Part shown: positions 1-10,139 of the stretch, piece by piece
Position numbering within the stretch: the first letter of the stretch is position 1
Layout of the letters: each line of letters opens with the position of its first letter
Origin: Phallus indusiatus
Lineage: Eukaryota; Basidiomycota; Agaricomycetes; Phallales; Phallaceae
Direction: 5' to 3'
Length of the DNA: 64,000 nucleotides
NCBI GenBank assembly: GCA_027605045.1
Contig: JAQFWX010000009.1
Span: 496,001-560,000 of the forward strand
Notes under the pieces: generated by a model
The model's input: the letters and a program-made list of their open reading frames with translations, nothing else
Databases searched by the model: none
Told to the model about the DNA's origin: nothing
Made by a program: the position numbers and the translations under genes

Positions 1-259
1 TCGAACCTGTTTTGAAAGCATGTGGTGTCGCTATTGCACATGCTTCAAATATTATTAAACGAGAATACAATCGTTCCCTATTTGGGATTTCATCCGGCCC
101 ACTGCTACTGTGTATGAATCTACTATTCTAAGTCTGGTTCGCTTGTGTCTTTTCAAGGTGCAGTGATATCACGTTTGAGCGTTCCTGATGGCCAATCCTA
201 CTTCACACGTGTGTAGCATATAAACTACTAGAAAATCTAATGAGAATCCAACTTACACC
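1..259. other. 5' flank of the phytase-like gene
   Basis: No coding signal is visible. This is the upstream region of the secreted phytase-like gene that starts at 260; no clear TATA box can be assigned. Confidence 0.4.
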
Positions 260-2292
260 ATGATTCAGAAGGTCACCATCCTAGTTCTGATTTCTCTGCT
301 CTCTGCTTTTGAAACTCGAGGCATTCCAACAGCATCTTCAAGTCCAACTGAGCCTGATCCAGCTAACTTTGTTAACGTATCATTGAATGGCCAAACATTC
401 ATTGATAAGGCAAGTGATATCCAAATGCGTTATTCATTTTCTCTTACTTTAATTCAGGGGATGGTAGCATTTGGTCTCATTCCAGCTGATTTCAAAGATT
501 CAACTGGGGATACTTTTGGTGGTGTGGGCTCTGCGATCGCCATACAACGCGGTACATGGACTCAGAATAGCAATGGGTCGTTTTCGGGCTCTTTGATAGT
601 ACAGCCTGATCGCGGGTTCAACGTGTCAGTGTTGGCCCTGGTCTTTCATTAACAAAAATTAATTTTCGAGCACAGCGACGGAACTGTCAACTATCAGGGT
701 CGTCAGCATATTGTGGATTTCGTATTGAACCCTTACTACGATACTGTCCCCTTGTCCTTCAATGCTTCTCAGCAAACTCTTGCCTTGAACTATCGTTCTT
801 CTCTACTATACACAGAAGTTCAGGGAAAGACAACCGGTCTCGATGCTTTGGCTGTCAGATCCGCTGAACAGATTGGAAACGTTATGGAACCACCAGAGCC
901 AATCGCTAACAGCACGTTCAATCACCTTTGTCTTGATGCCGAGGGTCTCGTTCTAAATGCTGATGGAACGTAAGTACATATGGATACAATTTTATGGAAT
1001 TTCCCATACAATTGAGAAAAAAAACGAACACAGATTCTGGGTTTCGGATGAGTATGGTCCATATGTTCACCTCTTCCAATCACAAGGACAGCTGGTTCTT
1101 TCCATTCAGCCACCCGAAGCCATTTTGCCATTCCAGAGCACGTCGAAGAGTTCTGCCCCAGTTCTGAATTTCACGGGTAGCATTAACCCTACCACGGGAA
1201 GGGCAGCAAATCAGGGTAATCTTATTTTCTACGATATGTCAAATATGTCCCGCGGCTAATATTTATATTTGTTTCAGGCTTTGAAGGGTGCGAGACACGA
1301 AGTTTTTTATAAGTTATGCAATTTGACAATTCAATAGTCTGACTCGAGACCCAACTGGAACAAAACTTTTTGCCCTTCTTCAAAGCGCTACAATTCAAGA
1401 TGGCGGCGCAGACAAGGATACGTCACAGAATACACGTTTAGTCGTCTACAACATAAGCGAGGATACAGCAGAACTCATCGGGGAGTATGTGGTTCCGCTT
1501 CCACAGGTAATCACGTGAATAATGCAGCAAGATTTCAGTAATCATTTCTTGTTTCCAAGGATTCCTCGAATGGGAACACATTCGCACAATCAGAATTCCA
1601 TTATTTGACCGATACTCAGTTCCTAATTTTGGCGAGAGACGGGAAAGGAAATGGTGACGGCTCAGGGAATGAGAAATCGAAATACAAGTTTGTCAAATCA
1701 ATTCATTTTTTCTGCAGTTCTAATTTACCGCTTCTTAGGAACGTTGATCTCTTCGACATCTCTCAGGCCACGAATATTGCGAATACTGTGTTTGATAACC
1801 CTGCGAACCCGATTTCTTCAAACGGAGAGCTCGTCAAGGGAATTACGCCTGCGAAGTATCAACCTTTCATTAGTATGATTGATTCGACGCAACTTGGGCG
1901 ATTTGGTTTACACAATGGTAGATTGTCATCACTTCTGAACTTCCTCTCTCTCTCACGCAATTCCTTTTTCCCTTCGATAGGCAAACCCCTTGATTCAACT
2001 CTTCTGAACTCAAAATGGGAAAGCTTGGCTGTCGCGCCAGTTGGAGATCCAGAGTTCCCAGACGACTATTTTATTTTTACCGTCGTAAGTGGTCCAGATA
2101 TATTTGTTGAACGATGCGGAGAAATAGTTATTTTTCTTTCTCTAGTCTGACAATGATTTTTTAACCACGAATGGTGTTACTGACGGTGTTCCGTATAACG
2201 CCGGTTCTAATGTTGACACGCAGTTTATGGTTTGGAGGGCGACTTTACCTAGTATACAACCCGGCACTGTCGAAACTAGTCTTGGTATTTGA
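260..2292 (+). CDS. Secreted esterase-like phytase-domain protein
   Basis: Likely an extracellular beta-propeller-like protein of the 'esterase-like activity of phytase' family, which is common and secreted in Agaricomycetes; the substrate is unknown. The spliced protein is about 526 residues. It opens with a hydrophobic signal peptide (MIQKVTILVLISLLSAFETR). Family-like blocks are GVGSAIAIQRGTW near residue 85, GLDALAVRS near 165, LCLDAEGLVLNADGTFWVSDEYGP near 195-220 (split by an intron), and KWESLAVAPVGDP near 440. Proposed exons are 260-622, 671-969, 1034-1215, 1278-1287, 1338-1506, 1560-1687, 1739-1917, 1981-2084 and 2146-2292; all junctions are GT-AG and keep frame. The fourth exon is only 10 nt. 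The stop TGA is at 2290-2292. The family assignment comes from sequence resemblance; catalytic activity is not demonstrated. Confidence 0.82.
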
Positions 2293-2554
2293 GTCATATA
2301 CTACGTAGATGGGCACAATAGATATAGAACTTTTGAGTCTTTGATCACTGATAAGTCCGGCTGGATCCCCATTCGAGATGCAGAATCTTGAAATCCTCAA
2401 GTTAAGTTCATCTTCGCGTAGTGATACACCGTGAAACAAAAATATAAAATTCTATCTAATATTCAATTTTTTTTTCGCGTGGAGAATTAGAATGAATAAA
2501 ATAATTTGAAAGGCGGCCAGAAATGTGTGTAGTCGAATATAAAGTTCATCGGAG

Positions 2555-2890
2555 AGCATGTAGACATGGCTGTAATGGCCCAACTGGGAATGCGAGTTAG
2601 TGTTAGTGTCAACGGACAACTTGACAGTGCGCTGGTTCAAAGCCCGCCCCTCCAGATGAGTTGGTCTCTGTCTCGACCAGCGCTAGGCAACTAGCGGTTA
2701 GTCAGCAGATAAAGGGTGGAAGTGAGGTCAGGGAAGTCATTCCGCAGCCTTCTCTACTCGCCGAGTCAGTCTAAGGAGATCAGGCGGCGTCTTCTAGCTC
2801 GCGCTATCGGGCCGTGCTACTCGCAAACTTTTTGTTCCTTATTATTATTGAAAAGATATTTTTGTTGAGGAAAGGCCTAAGGCGCTACTT
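2555..2890 (+). repeat. tRNA-derived SINE-like element
   Basis: An A-box-like motif (TGGCTGTAATGG, 2567-2578) is followed about 67 bp later by a good RNA polymerase III B box (GGTTCAAAGCC, 2634-2644) and then CCGCCCCTCCA, which resembles a tRNA acceptor end. A GC-richer tRNA-unrelated body follows to about 2830 and then T-rich sequence to about 2890. No convincing cloverleaf with a paired acceptor stem can be folded, so this is not called a tRNA gene. The head-body-tail order is that of a SINE. The 5' and 3' limits are guesses and no second copy is seen in the window. Confidence 0.45.
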
Positions 2891-3121
2891 TGTGAGAAAT
2901 ACATCGGCGTTTGTCTTTTATTTGAGTTAAAGTTTTGCTTTTCTTTTTTTTGGTTTCTACTTCTTTCTGTTTTGTTTGGTGGGATTTGCGAAAATGAATG
3001 CCGTTTTTGATTCGCCTCGCGTATCTCGTAAATGTTCCTAGCAGCTCACTCATTCTCGACCAGGAGTGGGAATAAACTTTGGATTAAATGTTGACCCGGA
3101 GTTGCACCTCGAACCACATGA

Positions 3122-4533
3122 GTGTCTTTTATCTTCCGGAGAGTCAATATAAGGTATTCTAATCATTTCGGCAACTTCATTCAGATGCATTATCCAACTC
3201 CTCTTTTGCTTAGTCCCTCCGAAGCAAATTCGCTTCCGCAAAAATCATGCTTGTTTGTCGACACGACGTGGTTTATGCCAAATGACCCTAGAAATCCTGG
3301 GGAAGAATTCAAAAAGATTCGTCTTCCTGGTGCACAATTCATGGATATCAATAAATTTTCTGCTCCTGTGACCGAAGAAAATGCGATTTTGGGATTGAAA
3401 TATATGCTACCTTCCTCAGCGACATTTGCCGCGGCTTGTGGTAAGTCAGAGTATTTTCATGCGCTTGCATTGGATTCACAGAACACACTATGCATGCCTA
3501 ATAGAGGATATAGGTATCGAGAATGATACACATGTCGTCCTGTAGGCGTTTTGCCAACTGCACAATTTTCATCCATTCATGTCTGAGTCCTCTTAGATAC
3601 GACACTCATGGCGTTCTCTCTTCTCCACGAGCTTTATTCATGTTTCGAGTAAACTGATAATTTTCTCGTTAGTTATCCTAAATGAATTTCTTTTTTCAGG
3701 CATTCTCTCACACTAAGTCTTCTATATTGAACGGCGGCTTACCTCGTTGGATTAACGAAGGATATGAATTCGAAACTGACACACCTAAAACCCCGAAAGC
3801 TCATGATCATGAAAGAGTATCATACACCATCCCCGTTTTAAACGAGTCAGCAGTACGCTGTAAGCAAGTTTCATATCCAAAAAGAGCGTATGAAACTGAC
3901 ATCTCGTATTAGCGTATGTTCAGATGGTTAACAATTCCGACAAGCCACTTTCTGATTCTACGGCCAATATAGTCATTGATGCCCGACCTCGCGGAAGGTA
4001 TAACAATACATTTCTCAAATCCCCATCCTAATGATTTCAAACCCGTTTTAGATATCTTGGAACAGATCCTGAACCCCGAGGTTTGCCATCAGGGCATATA
4101 CCACGCTCATTATCAATGCCATTCACCTGCTTTCTCTCGCAGAATCAACTCACAAACAGACCGTTTCTGAACGAACATCCTAATGTCCCTTTCGAAATAT
4201 ACACGACTCTCCGTCCCGTGCAAGAGCTTTCCGAGGAGCTTCATAGAGGCGTAGGCCAAAAATATGCAAAACAAATTCTTTCAGGGGAAAGAGGACTTGT
4301 TGTTACGTGCGCGAGTGGACTGGCGGCTGCTATTCCTTGGTTGGCTGTTTCCAGAATTTGGGAATCGGAAGATAAAACATTGGTGCGCGATATCGGATTA
4401 TATGATGAGGTTAGTTTAATTTTTTGTTTGCCGTTCGTGAAGTTGATGTCTTTTTCTTTTCGAAAAGTCCTGGGCGGGATATGTAGCTAGAAAAGGAAGT
4501 AAAATTAATACGGGTGAAGAAACAAATCAGTAG
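3122..4533 (+). CDS. TUM1: Thiosulfate/3-mercaptopyruvate sulfurtransferase (Tum1-like)
   Basis: Two-rhodanese-domain sulfurtransferase. Family members transfer sulfur from 3-mercaptopyruvate or thiosulfate and feed tRNA thiolation and cyanide detoxification. Eight exons (3122-3440, 3514-3541, 3597-3648, 3700-3859, 3913-3997, 4052-4409, 4468-4533 and in-frame GT-AG joins; the count is seven if the first is unsplit) give about 355 residues. The N-terminal rhodanese domain carries LFVDTTWFMPNDPRNP near residue 45. The C-terminal domain carries IVIDARPRGRY and the active-site strand LVVTCASGLAAAIPWLA with the presumed catalytic Cys. ATG 3122 adds an Arg-containing, acid-poor leader suited to mitochondrial import; ATG 3185 is an alternative cytosolic start. 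The active loop C-A-S-G-L-A differs from the usual MST/Tum1 loop. The gene converges with the enoyl-CoA hydratase gene, 136 bp between stop codons. Confidence 0.85.
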
Positions 4534-4669
4534 TTCAGCCGTGTCGCCAATTTAGCACGATCATCGAATAAAAAGATCATCATGACCACATCCTGAACAC
4601 GAACGTTAATACAGCTTCTCTTTAGTTTATAAAATTCAGATTGTCCCAAGCCAAACAACCATCACCGGT

Positions 4670-5847
4670 CTAAAGCTTCGTCTTCAACCAGTCTGGCAAA
4701 TCCTTCGCATCATAATCCTTAAACCGAGGTGCCCGCTTCTCCATAAACGACTCAATACCCTCATTAGACTCCGCATTACCCGTAACATACATCGCTCTCG
4801 AATCCAAAATGTGTTGTTCTTCCGGTGTAGATTTTGCATTCAACACAAGCGATTTCGTGAACGCGATTGAAATGGGAGAAGTGTTTTCGGAAAGCTCGTG
4901 TGCGATTTTAAGAGCGTATGGGAGGACTTGGTTTTTTTCGTCTAGGAGGTTTGCAAAGAGGCCGTCTAGGAGTGGGGAGGATGCTGGGAGGGGGGATGAT
5001 TGGAGGAAAACGGCTAGTGCGCGCGAGCGACCGATTAGTAGTGGGAGGTGATATGAAGATGTAGCTATGAAAAAAATTATTGTGTCTTAGTAGAGAAAGA
5101 GAGACAAGAATGATAATATTAATCATTTACCTTCCGGAACAATACCCCTTCTAACGAAAGGAAAAACAATTTTGGCATCTTTCCATGCAAATCGCTGAAA
5201 ATAAGATAATATATGTGCATGTAGCAGAATAACGTTTGATTCTTCATACCAAATCCATTGGAAGAGTCATTGTAATACCAATCCCAGCTGCATTGCCGTT
5301 TATAGCCGCAATTGTAATTTTTCGAGAATTAACAACGGGGAGAGCGAAACATCCACCACGGTCTCTAGATACTTTTTTTAAAAAGAATTAACGTAGCAAA
5401 AGATAAAAGATAATATACAAACTTACATATTTCGTCTTTCTTCGTAGGGTTAGGTGTCGCAAATCTACGTTCCTTCAAATCCGCACCTGCACAGAAGCAC
5501 TTTCCCGCCGGATCGCCTGTTACAACGATCGCCCGTACACTTGGAATGTTCTAATAGGACCAACTTCAGAGACCTCATTTTTTGTTTGTAAAGAATATAA
5601 TTGGTTTTCGAGAAAGGGGTGTATCCCGGATGTATGAGAAGAAAAGATAGGCTTACTTCGAGTTCTTTGTACGCTTGAATCAACTCGTTTTGCATCCGTA
5701 CGTTCCAGCAATTATACCTGAAGAGTTGGTTTCAATTTACTCCGCTGATGAATGTAAAATCACGTACGCTTCGGGTCTGCTCATCACAATGAGAGCAACA
5801 TGTTTATCTATAGTCACTTTGAGATCGTGGTATTGCTGGGAAGTCAT
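4670..5847 (-). CDS. Enoyl-CoA hydratase/isomerase family protein
   Basis: Crotonase-fold enzyme, probably acting in fatty-acid beta-oxidation. The start [10 protein letters not shown] at 5847 is followed by [11 protein letters not shown]. The crotonase oxyanion-hole block [18 protein letters not shown] lies near 5460-5520. The second conserved block is [19 protein letters not shown], and the catalytic-region pattern [11 protein letters not shown] is followed after an intron by [16 protein letters not shown]. The protein ends [11 protein letters not shown]. The final TKL is a weak relative of the peroxisomal SKL signal, so peroxisomal location is possible but unproven. Introns near 5714-5762, 5550-5656, 5371-5427, 5196-5250 and 5068-5129 restore one frame. 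Hydratase and delta3,delta2-isomerase activities cannot be separated from the sequence. Confidence 0.85.
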
Positions 5848-6379
5848 TGGCAGTGAGAGAAGAAAAGTATTCACATCATGATATTGAAACTGGCGACGGC
5901 GTCGAGAATCACATGGCTTTACTTATGCAGTCTCGCCACGATTCGGGCCCGAAATTTGACTTTGGTAGTGCCCGCCAGGGCATCATCAAATTATAATTAT
6001 AAGTACATCTAACCTATCTGTTACTGTACATTATGATACCAGCACATACAAAAAAAAACCCCAAAAAATTGGGAAACGAGAAATCATTTTCACAAAATGT
6101 AGTGCATGTGAGAAAACAAGAAGGAAATAGAAGAGAACAAGGTTGAAGAATGACTGCAGCACGGTGAATTGAAAGACGAGTCCGGAATGAAAAAGAGAGA
6201 GAGAGAGAAAGAGAGATGTAACAACGTCCAAAGAATCAATGCCAGAATATGAGAATGAGTAATGAGTAATGATCAATAATATCAATTTGAAAAAAAAATG
6301 AGCGAGTAATAGGCGTAGGAAAAAGTATTTTTTGACCCTAAGCCCCCGGTATGCGTACTATTTATGATGTGACGCGTTT
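5848..6379. other. Intergenic region with (GA)n tract
   Basis: No gene is supported. It holds an A-rich stretch and a short (GA)n microsatellite at about 6190-6214. It serves as 5' flank of the enoyl-CoA hydratase gene and 3' flank of the next minus-strand gene. Confidence 0.6.
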
Positions 6380-7227
6380 TCACAAGGCGTGTGTATGTGA
6401 TTCATATTTACTATGTCGCGAGACGATGGTCATTAAGCCTGGGATACTTTTTACTTCGTGCAATGAGATTGGTTGGTCGGGATCAGAAAGATGACTTCGC
6501 GCTGGGATACCTCTATACATTATCTAGGGGAACTGGTTGAGTCATCCAAACCCCACGGGAAACCAGAGAAAAAGAAAACACATACGGTAACTTTATATCT
6601 TGTTTCGCGCTTTGAGTCATGTTTATGCACCGTACACGACCATCTGAGAGGCGAAAAAGTTTCAGTTTCAGTTGAGCCGAGATAGAAAACACGTCACCTC
6701 TCATCAATAATAGTATTCCCACCCAGCGTGCAGATCTTGTCCATAACACGTTTTCTCGACAGAGTCAATAAACGAGTTGTGTTAACTGCATCTTGACATA
6801 GAAAGGAATCATGATGAACGACGACGGCGGACTGTTTATACTGAGCACCAGCATCGACGATGGCACTGTGGGTCTTGGGCACGTCTCCAGACGAACAGTC
6901 TAAGATTAATTCAGGCTTTAAGTTGCCAAGCACACGACGAGGAGACGGTTTGGGAGAAGGCGGGTTGGATTCCGGCGACTTTGACCTGCTGTTACTGCTG
7001 GCTGCGCTTTCTGGTATTGAACCCAGCCGTGGCGTCGAAGACAACAAACTCGGAATGTGTCGTAGTGATTTTGAATTGGGAGATGTGCTATTAGGAGTTG
7101 CGCTGGAATCGGAGGTGGCAGAAGCAGTACCAGTGGCGGTGGTGTTAGCAACGGCATGTGCACGCCAGGAGAGGATACGTGCGAGAGGGAATAGGGGAGA
7201 CGAATGCTGTGTTGTTGTCGTCGGCAT
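6380..7227 (-). CDS. Conserved basidiomycete protein, paralogue of the gene at 53260-53882
   Basis: I do not recognise a named family. Three exons (7227-6698, 6643-6586, 6523-6380) give about 243 residues. The first 110 residues are a Ser/Thr/Pro-rich, low-complexity and probably disordered region. The ordered C-terminal part runs from LILDCSSGDVPKTHSAIVDA through LTLSRKRVMDKICTLGGNTI to RYKVTIMYRGIPARSHLSDP. This part matches the gene at 53260-53882 in order and spacing: a helix ending in R-K/R, an aromatic W after a short turn, then an R-Y-K-V-T/R-I-E-V beta strand and a P-A motif. Reading straight through the first intron would stop at 6694, which truncates the conserved W-containing half, so the spliced model is preferred. 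Function unknown. Confidence 0.7.
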
Positions 7228-8411
7228 GAGAAATAGAAATGAAAACGGGAGTCAGTTTTGGTTAGAAAGAGAGAGAGTCAGACGGGGGAGGGGAAAGAGT
7301 ATTATTAATGGGAGGCTAAACAAAAAGATTTAAGAGTAAAAAAGCAAAAACAGAACAAGGCATACTATACTACTGGTATATTTTGGTCACTTTTTCGGTC
7401 ACTAGGCGTTTTTCAGTGCAGTTTAGCCGCCGCCTCGCTACAACGGACTCGGAATTTGCCCTGGAGCCCTGTCCGTTGACGGGAACAAAGTGATTGACAT
7501 CATCATATGCTACAATGTATACATAGCTAACGTGTTCATTCATTCACATTCCTTGAGATGCTCCATGGTGCAAGCTCCGACATCTAACAATCACGGACAA
7601 TGTACGTTCATCGATAAGAGTGGCCATGGTCCGACTGCGCCGCAGACACTACGCACGTAGTCACAAGCAGTTGGTGACCATGGATCGGAATGCTGGCAAT
7701 CTCAAATACTTTTTGACAAGCCACACGATTTTGATACGTTCCCGACAAATCGGCTAATCGAATTGCTGAGAAACAGAAGTCTCCAGAGTTCGTTCACAGT
7801 CACTTGTTGTCTGCGTGGCACGGACCTTGGTTCCGGAGATGAAGCAATTGAGACAGCACGATACCGAGAGGGGTGCACTGGTTAGCTTAAGCTTGCCCAT
7901 ACAAGGTCGATGAGCAACGTTAATGAACAGCGTCAAAGTTTAAGCTCGATGGGATCGAACCCTCCAATAGGAAAGAGCTCACGCGCACTAAGTAGACTCC
8001 ATCAATCAAGTTCGAGTACAGCATTTCGTATTTCTAGATAGTAGAAACAGGTCGATTTTGATCCGCAGATCAGATGGCAACAACTGTTACCGATCCGTAT
8101 AAACAGCGCATTATATAAATAATAAGCAAACATTAAGCGTTGGGGGAGGGGAGGGGGAGGGAGGGACAGAAACGAGGAAAAACAGTGAATGCGAATATAT
8201 CGAGCCAAAGGAGGGATACTAGGAGGTATACAACAATGCAGGAACGCTGATAAAACCAATCGGAGTGGATGGATGGACGGATACAAAGTAGGTGGCTGTG
8301 TTTGTGTGTGTGGATGAGCTAGTGCGGAGCTAGAACAGGTAAAGGGGGAAGGGAAAATAGATCCTGCACCGATCATAATGAAAAATGGAGGCAAAAAAAA
8401 AGATAACCGGT
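7228..8411. other. Intergenic region, no gene seen
   Basis: About 1.2 kb with no convincing coding sequence. It contains the upstream region of the minus-strand gene ending at 7227 and the 3' region of eIF4E. A B-box-like word (GGGTTCGATCC on the minus strand, about 7950) has no matching A box or cloverleaf. A purine-rich stretch lies at 8140-8180. Confidence 0.5.
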
Positions 8412-9595
8412 CTAGACTATAATCTTTTTTGCTTTACCCTTTTTCTCCGAATCTTTGTGGCTCATAAACTCAACTTCGGTCGAGAGAGGTCCGTTGAGTT
8501 TCTGGTTTTCAGTGAACCCTAATACTTGCACTTTGAAATGTTTTCCTATGCTTTCAATGCGCTGCCGGAGTTCATCATCATCTTGTTGTGGCGCGAGACG
8601 AGTCCAGATTGAAATTCGATAGAATTGTGGACGAGCAGAGAAAACGACGCCTGTAATCAATCCTTGCGGTGGAGGACCGTTCGGTGGGTGAGGCTGCATT
8701 AGAATGGGATCAAAGGTTTCACCGATGGCGGCAAGCATCTATCCAGGTAGAATAATCAATCCGGAAACAAAGAAATGAATGTGAGAATTCAGGACCAAAA
8801 AAAAGGTGTTACGTACCGTGTATAGCCATTTTTTGTCGATAGAACCTTTATTTTTGTCTTTTGGCAGTTGAATACTCCATTTACCACCGCTTTTGTTCGC
8901 TTCGTCTTCCCATGCTGGCATAATATCTTCCTATTCATGTTTTCTTTGCATTAGAATATCGTTATTCGTCGTGTCAATATCAATATATCAAACCTTGAAC
9001 AAGTAATAATTTGCTTTTGGAGGAAGTTTTGTCGGGGGTATGATATTGTTATACAATCTACGCCGCAAGATGTGTGAATATTATAAATGAATGAAGAAAA
9101 AAAAAATGATAGATAGATAACGTACCCCCAGAATTCTTCTACGCTATCGAACATGATCACTCTTTTGATATCATCCATCCAGTTTACAGCACCCGGGGGT
9201 ATGGCGGTGGTCGGTGTCATAGGGAAGGCAGTTACTGGCGTTGCGGCGGATGGTGTCTGTGGTAAATTGCGGTGTTTGGCATTTGGAGTATCGAACCAAA
9301 GTGTCCATGAAGAATAGAGAGGATGCTACAAGATGGTTATTGTCGATTCCGTATAAAAAAAAGCTCAGCATATTATACATACCTTGACATTGAAATTAGT
9401 GGGATCGCTGAATACAGTTCTAATTTCTTCGGCGTGAGCAGCCAAATCGACTTCTTGAATCTCGCCCTCTTCTGGCGAATTCTCCATATCATCTGGATCG
9501 TTCTTGTGGTTGTCCTCGTTGATGGCGACTGTAAGAGCCGTTTTAGCAGCGTTGAATGCTGGCATTGGGAGAGACGATGTAGCAGCGGATGTCAT
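8412..9595 (-). CDS. eIF4E: Eukaryotic translation initiation factor eIF4E
   Basis: Cytoplasmic mRNA cap-binding subunit of eIF4F. It starts MTSAATSSLPMPAFNAAKTA at 9595, with an acidic linker (ENSPEEGEIQEVDL). The cap-binding core begins at HPLYSSWTLWFDTP, with the first conserved Trp residues. It continues with VNWMDDIKRVIMFDSVEEFW, then LYNNIIPPTKLPPKANYYLFK split by an intron, then MPAWEDEANKSGGKW, which holds the second cap-stacking Trp and the acidic residue. The protein ends in a Lys-rich tail (KKGKAKKIIV). An insertion rich in Thr/Pro (about residues 90-115) separates the first two core blocks. Introns lie near 9324-9384, 9050-9125, 8934-8995 and 8738-8817. It diverges from the multi-KH gene across a 544 bp spacer. 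Confidence 0.93.
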
Positions 9596-10139
9596 ATGAG
9601 ACTTGTACTTGATCTAAAGAGAAAGAGAAAGAGAGAGAGAGAGAGAAAGAATAGTAAAGTAAGGTAGTAGACGATGAATAAGATTTTGGATGAGTTTATT
9701 GAGAAAATCGGAGATTGAAATTCGAGAATTGGTCCTTTTCGCACGGATGAAACAAACAAACAGGGTGAGACCCGATGCATAATCACTTAGACGCCGGGAG
9801 AATTAAATAATTCTCGCCAACTCCTGTCCGCCCCCTTCGTCGTCGTCGTCGTTCGTCGCAGACAGCAGAGGCCGCAGATACCCCCTTTGCCAGACGCATA
9901 CCCAATTTCTCGGATCCTTTATATTCTCTTTTCTCCCTTCTGTCTCTTCTTTCTCTTCCTCTTCTCTCCACTCCTCTTCGTCTCTCTCCACACAGTCCCC
10001 GTCGTCGTTGCCGCCGCTCCGCTCCCCTCGCTCCTTTTTTTCTGCTTTTTGAAACACGACAGATAACATTAAACACCCTGCCCAATTAACACACAGACAC
10101 AGACACATACAACACACATACAGAGGCATTCTTATCGCC
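9596..10139. promoter_or_regulatory. Shared promoter region between eIF4E and the KH-protein gene
   Basis: 544 bp between divergent start codons. It holds a (GA)n tract just upstream of eIF4E (about 9620-9650), a GTCGTCGTC-like run near 9838-9858 and a long pyrimidine-rich stretch leading to the KH-gene start at 10140, typical of fungal promoters. No specific binding sites are assigned. Confidence 0.5.

Noticed and set aside
2555..2660. A functional tRNA gene
   Set aside because: The internal promoter boxes are present, but the 5' sequence does not pair with the CCGCCCCTCCA end; a SINE head explains it better.
7925..8000. Minus-strand tRNA suggested by GGGTTCGATCC
   Set aside because: No A box at the right distance, no paired acceptor stem and no anticodon arm.
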